Of a stretch of DNA of 64,000 nt, positions 56,857-64,000 are shown piece by piece. A program made the position numbers and the translations under genes. Origin of the DNA: Melampsora larici-populina 98AG31 (lineage: Eukaryota > Basidiomycota > Pucciniomycetes > Pucciniales > Melampsoraceae). The notes under the pieces were generated by a model. That model was given only the letters and a program-made list of their open reading frames with translations. It was not told where the DNA came from and searched no databases. The first letter of the stretch is position 1, and the number at the start of each line of letters is the position of its first letter. Location: NCBI RefSeq assembly GCF_000204055.1, contig NW_006768829.1, positions 49,663-113,662 on the forward strand. Reading direction: 5' to 3'.

Positions 56857-57218
56857 CTGTGGGGAGAGAAGAGATGGTGGAAGCGACGCATTTTGAGGAT
56901 TGTGGCAGTGGCGGAACTGTCCTCCTCAGTGTGTTTTTTTTTTAAACTGGGAGAACAAATGAGACCAACTTGTGGGTCTTTGGCCCTGGGACTCGGGAGG
57001 CCCTGGACTGTGACTCCGTGCGCGTCTGGCGAAACCGGGTACCGTGGCGGTACCAGTACGCCCCTGCGAGACTCGAATATGTAGTTGAGATCCGTGGACA
57101 ACAAAGGGGCCAGCCAACAAGTCAGAACCAATCGAATCATCTGTCAATTCTACTTTTCTTTCATCAGTTCTCTTCGCATTCTTCTACTCAATTTGATGGA
57201 TTAAACAAGCTCACATCC

Positions 57219-60005
57219 ATGTCATCAACACCCCTTGAAAATTCCCGACAAGGAAGACCCCTTCAACGCAAGCCAAGTACCGGTAGACTTCCGGTTGCCT
57301 CATCTCGAATTCCTACTACGCGCGTACTACGTGCTCGTTCCTCATCTCGAGAACCTCAAGAAACTCCTTTGGCGGCGAGAAATGGAACATCAATTGGGCA
57401 TCCAACCAAGAGGTCCTTAACACCGAATCAAAATCAAAGAGGTGAATCTCACGATTAACTTCGAAAGCTAGGATGTGCATTCTACCATCTCGTCAATCCA
57501 TTTCTTACGACTTATCAAGGCTTTGAATTGTTCCACTGAACTTGTTAGAATCAACCGCTAAGCGGCCAACACTAGGATCACGTGTTTTACAGCATGCCGA
57601 ATCTGCGATGACCACTCCAGCTGGTTCAAGACACTTTCCCAAATTACCTCCCTCCACCAGTCGATCTTCGTCTTTGAATCAATCTCAATCCGAACGTACA
57701 CTTAACGCCCATGACAAAGTGCGAGAAATGACCACTGAGTTGAACGCAGCACATGATCAGATACGAACGTTAGAAAAGTTGCGAGATGGGAATGTTGATC
57801 GGATGTTGGCTCTGGAGCGAAAAGTGTTGGAATTCGAGAGAGAGGTTGGGCATATGACTTCTCAATTAGATGAACGTGAAGCACGTATCAAGAAAGTAGA
57901 AAATGATCGAAACCTTCTCGATCAAAAGCTGCAAGAAATTCAAAAAGATCATCAGAACATGGTTGAAGTCAACAAAAAACAACTTGAAACAGCCAATTCG
58001 TCAAAAAGGTCTGCATTAGATCAACTCCAATCACTCAAAGAGCTTACTACTGAATTAGAACAGAAGAGACGAATGGCCGATCACAATGAGGCTCGTGCCA
58101 AACAATCTGCTTTGGCAGCTGAAGAACGGGCTCAGACCTTGACCCGAAATATGGAAGAAATACAAAAACAACTAGCCTCGACGCAGAAATCCCTGCAATC
58201 TAGCCAAGACGAAGTGATCGAAGTCCGTAAAGAATTGAATGTACTTCGAGAGACGAAAGACAATGGACAGAAACCTGGATCTGGTACCCCTGCAAAGGCT
58301 AAGGAGATTTTGAGGGAAGAGCTTAGTCGTACGTGTTTCCCATAGATAGAAAGGTGCTTTTGTAAGAACATATTCATTACGCCCCATCTGACTGCATTCA
58401 TACGTCAAAACAAATGCAACTTCACCCAGGCCAGGTCGACCGTCTCAAAGTATTGGAACGAACCAATGCTCGGCTCACACGTGAACTTGATATTCATCGA
58501 ACAAATCATACCAACATCGAGATTTTGAAAGAAGAAAATCGAAGCTTGACTACTCGTTTGAGTGCGGCAGATGACATCCGAAGAAAGTTGGCCACTATCG
58601 AAGTTGAACGAGAAAAATTGTTACAAGAGAAATCTGAGTGGACAGTATATCTGGAAAAGAACCAAGATGTCACATTTTCAAGTCCACACGAACTATCGAA
58701 AGCCTTAGCTACAATTAGGATTGAGAATGCAACGTTACAAGAACGACTTGGATCACGTGAAGCTCAAATGAAGAGTAGAGATCGAATGATCGCTGAGTTA
58801 GAGGCTCGATTGCAGGAGGCTGAACGCGAACGAGATGATGAGTACGCCACGAGGGTGAAGACTGAAAGTCAAGTAGCGATAGCGGAAAGGAATCGGGGAT
58901 TGGATAAACGTCGAATTCAGATGCTTACCGAGCAACTCAAGAGTTACACAGCAGAAGAAAAACTTCTTTCGACAGATGGGACATTCGATCAACAAAATAT
59001 TTTGAAGGTTGCTCATCTAGAGGAACTCCTTGAAAGTCATCAAAAAGAATTGCTGCAGCTTCAACAGGAACTTGCACAGTCGAAGAAAGAACGTGAGGAA
59101 TCGAGCCAGTCTGTCGAACCAGCTGACGCAAGTTTTGTATCGAAGAGTCCTGAAAAGGCCGCTGCCGTGAAGGCTTCCTTGGCAGAACAGATTGCTAAGA
59201 ATGAAGCCCTTGATTTAGGTGAGTCACCTAGCAATCTTCTGCTTACTTCTGTGAATTATCTGACAATAACGCTATTTTTAACCAATACTTTGGCTTAGAA
59301 CTCGACGAGTTAGCAGAAGAAAATAGAATGCTACAGTTAGATATGGAGTCTCTCAAGCGCCAAGTTCATAACCTTGAACGAGATCTCGGTCGAGGCGAGT
59401 ACAATCATACCACAACTCAAGTACTAGCACCAGATGGCGGTCCTCTTCAGCATGACATGGCAATCCGTATCGCAACACTTCAAGCACTGAAGGCCGAGAA
59501 CAAAGCTCTTCTCAATAGAGTCTCCAGTCTTGAAAAAGGCTTGAATCAGTCCACTGACCCGGATGAAGGTTTGGTGCCACGGGAATCACTCGTTTCGCTT
59601 CGCCATGACATCGAGCGCTTAGAAGCTGAATTATCAAGTTCCATCAAGTCCCGGCGACGGTTGAATGAGATGTATGAAGAAGGTACAAAATCTTATCGGA
59701 AAGCCATGAAGGAAATCCTTGGATATAGTCTCGAAGCTGTTTCTAATGGCGAGTTTCGATTACGATCCATGTTTAAAGATGAGAGTGCGGCTTCGATGTT
59801 GTTTGTGCCGGGAAAAGCTGATGGTGGTTCTTTGGAGTATAAACCCGGTCAACAAGTCTTCCATCAATCTCGGGAAGTCGTTGATAGTTTTCATACTTGG
59901 GTTGAGTCTCGTAAATCATTACCGTGTTTTACTGCGGCGATCACTTTGGAACTTTATGAATCATCAACTAGGGGACAGATAGCAGGATATCGTACGCTCG
60001 GATAA
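57219..60005 (+). CDS. MAD1: Mad1, spindle assembly checkpoint coiled-coil protein
   Basis: Exons 57219-57441, 57549-58328, 58430-59218 and 59299-60005 give 832 aa. Residues 1-130 are basic and Ser/Pro-rich (TRVLRARSSSREP). Then an almost continuous coiled coil runs to about residue 720 (heptads such as LAALERKVLEFEREVGHM and LEELLESHQKELLQLQQELA). The C-terminal globular domain has the family signature YRKAMKEILGYSLEAVSNGEFRLRSMF, corresponding to the conserved Mad1 C-terminus. Family length (about 700-830) fits. Mad1 recruits Mad2 to kinetochores and nuclear pores and helps generate the checkpoint signal. I could not place the Mad2-binding motif with certainty. The start ATG follows a C/T-rich leader; upstream ORF sequence (from 56970) is out of context. 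Confidence 0.9.
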
Positions 60006-61732
60006 ATTCACATCAAGAGGTTTCTTCATTCATGGTGACATCTAATCTCGGGCTCAGCGTTTCAGGACCTCAAGTTCATTAGGTCTACTTCAAGTATCTT
60101 GGGCTTAGTTTTTCTCACTTATTATCTGTACTCTGATATCATAGATATGTAAACATCATGATTGAACACTCTAAGACTTCAATCAGAATTCCCCTTTTGT
60201 GATTATCATCTGGTCGTCTATGATTTCGACGACGTTTGACACCAATGGGCTGAGATCTGTGATCATGGGTGACATGTCAAGGTCAACGTGAGAGGATCTT
60301 ATAATCCAGAAGATTCTTAAACAACCCTCTAATGTTCTTGATCAACAAGGTGACGATTGTATCACAAAAATACGATCAAGCATTCGTACTTGAAAGCAAA
60401 AGGTTAATCAACCTTCCTCACTGAGTCAGCTGCAGAAGTGTTATATACCAGCAGCCCAAAGACAAATGAGCACGTTTGGAGCAGATCAGGTTGTAATTGT
60501 TGAGAAATGAGAGCTTGGACTTTTATCATTCATTATTCTATGGGCAACACGTCCTCTGACCAAAGACACAACTCATAGACACGCATACTGTGGAAATACA
60601 TTTTTCAAGAAATTCGACGTATTCATGAGTTCACGAAGGGCAAGAGGGCTCGGTGTCGACGCAGCCGCGCGAGGAGCTCAATCGAACTAAGGCACTCGTG
60701 TAGAATTGTGCTGCGACCATACCCTACATCTTATGCAGCAATCCGACTGGAAGGCCGAGTGAGTACGAGACGAGCTTTTCTTTAGCTCGGCAGTGGATGG
60801 GAAACTGGGGATTTTGTTGAAGCATGATTCTCATGAGAAATTGTTTATTGCAATGCATGTATCTCTTCTTCTATAGTATACGTTCCTCAGCAAAGTAGTT
60901 CACCAGTCGCGCAGACTTCAAACAGAGAGAAAAATGAATATAGCAGCTAGAAGTGATAAAGGTGCGTACACCAGTAACAACAATCAAGGCTTGACTCAAC
61001 GTTTCATGAGGAGAGCGGTGATAAGAATATTTAGCACGCTTCCAAGAAACGCAGGCTGGCCAGCTGCAGACGGATAGTGTCACGTGGTTAAGCTTCGAAT
61101 GGGGTCGATTCAATCCGCGTGGGCAAATCGATTATCGATATAGGAACACAGGAGTCCGAAAGCGCTCCTAACAATTGAAGTGTATCGCATGAAGTTGGTT
61201 GCAGGTAAGGACTTTCAGAGAGTGGGTGAATATTTCGTGCAAACGTTGTGTGAAGTCTTGGCGGTATCGATGCCTATCGTGAGCGCGAGATGATGGCGAA
61301 GTTCTGAATTTATACTCCAGCTGCTTGACTTGTGGTCATCCGCAGCAGAGGGAGCCGCGCAGCACATTTAGGTCATACCGGAAGCGGCCAAGTCGATCTC
61401 ACTGAGGGTTAGGTCTCATTACCGTGAGGCATAAATAAACTCTGGCTAATAGCAAAGGTGTTGAAATGAGCTGGGGTAGGCATTTATGGAATCAACAATT
61501 TCTTGGGGTCTTTGAGGTCAGGGACTTTGAGTTTCCTCCTCAGCTTCAAGTCCCCCGTGCAGGCTAAGATCATAAAAGAACAACAAACCTAAAGAAATTT
61601 TGAAAGTATATCTCTTGTCAATTGAAAGATAACAGGTAGATTCCAACTTCTTTGGAACCTAGACTCTTACTTTTGTTTCTGGTGGTAAAAAAACTAATAT
61701 GTTGCACAAAACTTTGTGGCTTATTCAGTTGA
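60006..61732. other. Intergenic region, no gene seen
   Basis: About 1.7 kb without a supported gene. GC-rich short stretch 60640-60690. The minus-strand ORF 60871-61113 lacks any feature. I see no RNA gene. The next feature is the LTR beginning near 61733. Confidence 0.35.
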
Positions 61733-62728
61733 TGTGAGGGTAGAGGACTTAATTGAGGACTCTATGCTCACTAAATGGGTCAAGTATGGTAGTATTATTT
61801 TTATGTATAATGTTTATATTTCAATTATAATGTAATTACAATAAAAAATAAGACTAGGATGAGAAGAGGAAAGGGGAAAGGGTGGTCTGTTGGATAAATC
61901 CAGACAGACTACAGTTAAGAGACTCCTGAAGAGGAGGTTTGTAATTATAATATATAAATGTTATAATTAATGAAGGATGGATCCCACAGTCCTTCCTTTA
62001 ATCTTTTAAGTAACAGATTAAAGAGTGAAATAAGGTCACTACACTGGTTGTTCTTAAAGTCACCAACTTATGGTTGTTCTTAAGGTCACCAGCCTGAAAG
62101 TACTTGTATGTAGGTCACTAGCCTTGGGTTGTTGGAAGGTCACCAACCTAAAATAGTTCCTACTTGGGGGAAGTAGAGGATCCAGGAGGAGTGAAGGTAT
62201 TACTTACTTTTAATCAAGGAACAGATTAAAGTAATGAAGATATCACTAGTCTTATATTTATAAGACTCTTGATGTTACTTCAGTAGAACTTTAATGGTTC
62301 TTAAAAGTAGTGTGTAATAAATTGCTTGAGGGAAAATCCTTGAAGGCTGAGAGAGGAGGGGTTTATATATCCTCCTCTCCAAACCTAATTGTAGTGATAT
62401 TTGATTGTATCATCACTGTGGTTTAGGGTTTAATACTTGCTATTAATTATTATTATTATTAATATAACATAATTACATATACGTGTTATGTATTTTATGT
62501 AGTATAAGCATTTTAACTCTTGACACTGAGTTATGAGGTGTAATTGGTATTTTATTACATGTTACATATGTTTTTAAGTTTATATACATATGTAATTGAT
62601 GTTTGTATATGTTTTATTATATGTTACATGTGTTTTATGAGCTGTATGTACATGTAATAAGGTTTATAAGTAAAAGTACAATATTATAAGTTAGTTTTGG
62701 GTACATGTATATGTACTCAGGGCTGACA
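61733..62728 (-). repeat. 3' LTR of a Ty3/gypsy element
   Basis: On the minus strand the LTR starts with TGTCAGCCCTGAGTAC at 62728, immediately after the polypurine tract GAGGGTGGGGAA (62740-62729), which fixes that edge firmly. The other edge is set at a TG...CA end (plus strand TGTGAGGGTAG, 61733) and is provisional because the 5' LTR lies outside the window. Length would be about 996 bp. It contains internal direct repeats of a TGGTTGTTCTTAA[A/G]GTCACCA type near 62045-62150. A related LTR edge occurs at 758. Confidence 0.65.
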
Positions 62729-62751
62729 TTCCCCACCCTCAAAGGAGGTCA

Positions 62752-64000
62752 TTACTTCTTTTCAGAAGGTTTATGAGCTCTTTTTTGTGCTCTGAAGTCT
62801 CTTAACGTTGTTTTGCCATTGGGTACTTTATCAGCTGGTAGCCATTCATCTTCATCTGCACTTCTGTTCTTGTATCTTACAAGATAAAGTGTTGAAGATT
62901 TACCATTGGCTTGTATTTCCCTTTGCTTTATGATATGAGAGAAAATCTTTTCTCCGTCAGTTTCAAATCTGATAGGAGTTTTCTTGGGTATTTCCCTGTC
63001 AGGGAATTTGCTCTTATCTGAAGCGTGAAATTTTTTTATTAGTGAAATTGGGAATACTGGGTGTTTTCTCCCAAATTCTTCTGTCAATGCTACTTCAACT
63101 GCATTGCTTCCATGGAATTTCAATATTACAAAAGGTCCAACAAATTGGTCTTGAAGCTTCTTAGGTCCTTGTAGATTAGTAAAATTGGTGGTCGAGAGTA
63201 AAACTTGTTCACCTACTACAAACTTAGGTTCTTTATGGGTTTTATTCCATCTTTCTTGATTGTAAGTTACAGAATCTTCAATACATTGCGCTGCTCTAGC
63301 TCTTGCTTTACCAAGCATATCAAAGAAACTTAAAGAAGTTGGATGAAATTCAACATTTTTATTTTTTATCTGGTCTTTTGGTAATCTGGGACAATAACCT
63401 CTCTCTACTTCAAATGGTTTCTTCCCTGTTGTGCTGTGTATGCTGCTATTATATGCTAATTCTAGGGCTGGTAGTAATGTATGCCAGTCATGTGTATATC
63501 CATCCTTATCTGTGTAACAGAGTCCCTCAGTACAATATCTCCTGATGATTTCAGTTAAGGTACTAATATTTCTTTCACTGAGGCCATCAGTTTGTGGGTG
63601 GTATGCAGTGGAAAGAGCTAATGTTGTTCCAATAAGTGTATGTAGGCTTTTCCAAAATTCAGAGGTAAACTTTGGATCTCTATCACTGATGATGATTCGT
63701 GGTAGTCCCACATCACTTATTATTCTTTCCCAGAATAGCAATGCAATGTCCATTGCTGTTGCTTCTTTGTAGCATGGTAAGAACCGTGTTCTTTTTGAAA
63801 ATCTGTCCACAATGACTAGTACACAGTTGTAATTGTTAATTAATGATGGTGGAAGACCAGTAACAAAATCCATGTTAATGACTTCCCACGCATAGGTTGG
63901 TTCTTCTATTCTTTGAAGTAGGCCAAATCTTTTTCCTGTGGCTTTATTTGCTTTTTGGCATCTTTCACAAGTTTTTACGTATTCTTCAACATCTTGTCTC
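62752..64000 (-). CDS. Ty3/gypsy pol 3' part: integrase and chromodomain (partial)
   Basis: The frame is open from the window edge (codon starting at 63999) to TAA at 62752. The zinc-finger remnant CERCQKANKATG (HHCC second half) comes first. Next is the integrase core with D in VTGL-adjacent MDFVTGLP, D in ISDRDPKF and E in GLSERNI. Then come GPFVILKFHG and KKFHASDK-type C-terminal integrase sequence, and a chromodomain-like tail (LYLVRYKNRSADEDEWLPAD). This identifies a chromovirus-type gypsy retrotransposon. Reverse transcriptase and RNase H lie beyond the window. No stop interrupts the visible part. The stop is followed 12 bp later by the polypurine tract. Confidence 0.94.
   Translation of the reverse strand, partial: RQDVEEYVKTCERCQKANKATGKRFGLLQRIEEPTYAWEVINMDFVTGLPPSLINNYNCVLVIVDRFSKRTRFLPCYKEATAMDIALLFWERIISDVGLPRIIISDRDPKFTSEFWKSLHTLIGTTLALSTAYHPQTDGLSERNISTLTEIIRRYCTEGLCYTDKDGYTHDWHTLLPALELAYNSSIHSTTGKKPFEVERGYCPRLPKDQIKNKNVEFHPTSLSFFDMLGKARARAAQCIEDSVTYNQERWNKTHKEPKFVVGEQVLLSTTNFTNLQGPKKLQDQFVGPFVILKFHGSNAVEVALTEEFGRKHPVFPISLIKKFHASDKSKFPDREIPKKTPIRFETDGEKIFSHIIKQREIQANGKSSTLYLVRYKNRSADEDEWLPADKVPNGKTTLRDFRAQKRAHKPSEKK

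Noticed and set aside
1..64000. CRISPR arrays, operons, prokaryotic ribosome binding sites
   Set aside because: The window is intron-bearing eukaryotic DNA; the direct repeats seen have no regular repeat-spacer layout.

Overview
The window is eukaryotic nuclear DNA from a filamentous fungus, most likely a basidiomycete rust (Pucciniales, Melampsora-like). The evidence is the AT-rich composition, short introns (mostly 60-120 nt, GT..AG) in almost every gene, T/C-rich leaders, secreted lineage-specific proteins, and dense DNA transposons mixed with a Ty3/gypsy element. The rust assignment is inference. The intron/exon class and the individual protein families are read from sequence. I rebuilt splicing by hand from donor/acceptor sites, reading phase and protein family continuity; no transcript data were available.

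Layout, left to right. 1-3.5 kb is transposon territory: an LTR remnant, a 948-bp palindrome-rich TIR element and a complete Tc1/mariner element with an open DD34E transposase. 4.2-7.1 kb holds a START-domain-like protein gene. 7.8-9.4 kb has MITEs and copy 1 of a 1146-bp TIR element. 9.9-26.9 kb is a gene-rich block: a small membrane protein, an Rds1/ferritin-like secreted protein, ribosomal protein eS26, a small secreted protein, a sphingoid-base-phosphate phosphatase (LCB3 type), a larger secreted orphan and an ER-type J-domain protein. 29.5-30.4 kb carries an odd gene built from tandemly duplicated exons. 30.4-38.3 kb is repeat-rich: tandem repeats, a decayed ORF, a 1232-bp TIR element with a Harbinger-type MITE nested in it, and copy 2 of the 1146-bp element. 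38.9-60 kb is gene-rich again: a 959-aa repeat-rich secreted protein, an AIM11-like membrane protein, ATG18, two tandem GH12 glucanases, an initiator tRNA-Met with an intron, an SDR oxidoreductase, an orphan nuclear-looking protein and MAD1. The right end is the 3' half of a gypsy retrotransposon (integrase plus chromodomain, then an LTR).

The most striking observation is structural. The two 1146-bp TIR elements sit in opposite orientation at 8281-9426 and 37203-38348. Their 8-bp flanks do not match within each element but match crosswise in inverted orientation. Inverting the 27.8 kb between them restores a perfect 8-bp target-site duplication at both copies. This is the footprint of an inversion by recombination between two transposon copies, or of an assembly flip at the same repeats. 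It moves the whole 9.4-37.2 kb gene block.

The genes are ordinary eukaryotic loci and form no operon. Functional themes are secretion and host or wall interaction (GH12 pair, three secreted orphans, Rds1-like protein), housekeeping (eS26, tRNA-iMet, MAD1, ATG18) and lipid or ER biology (START, LCB3, DnaJ).
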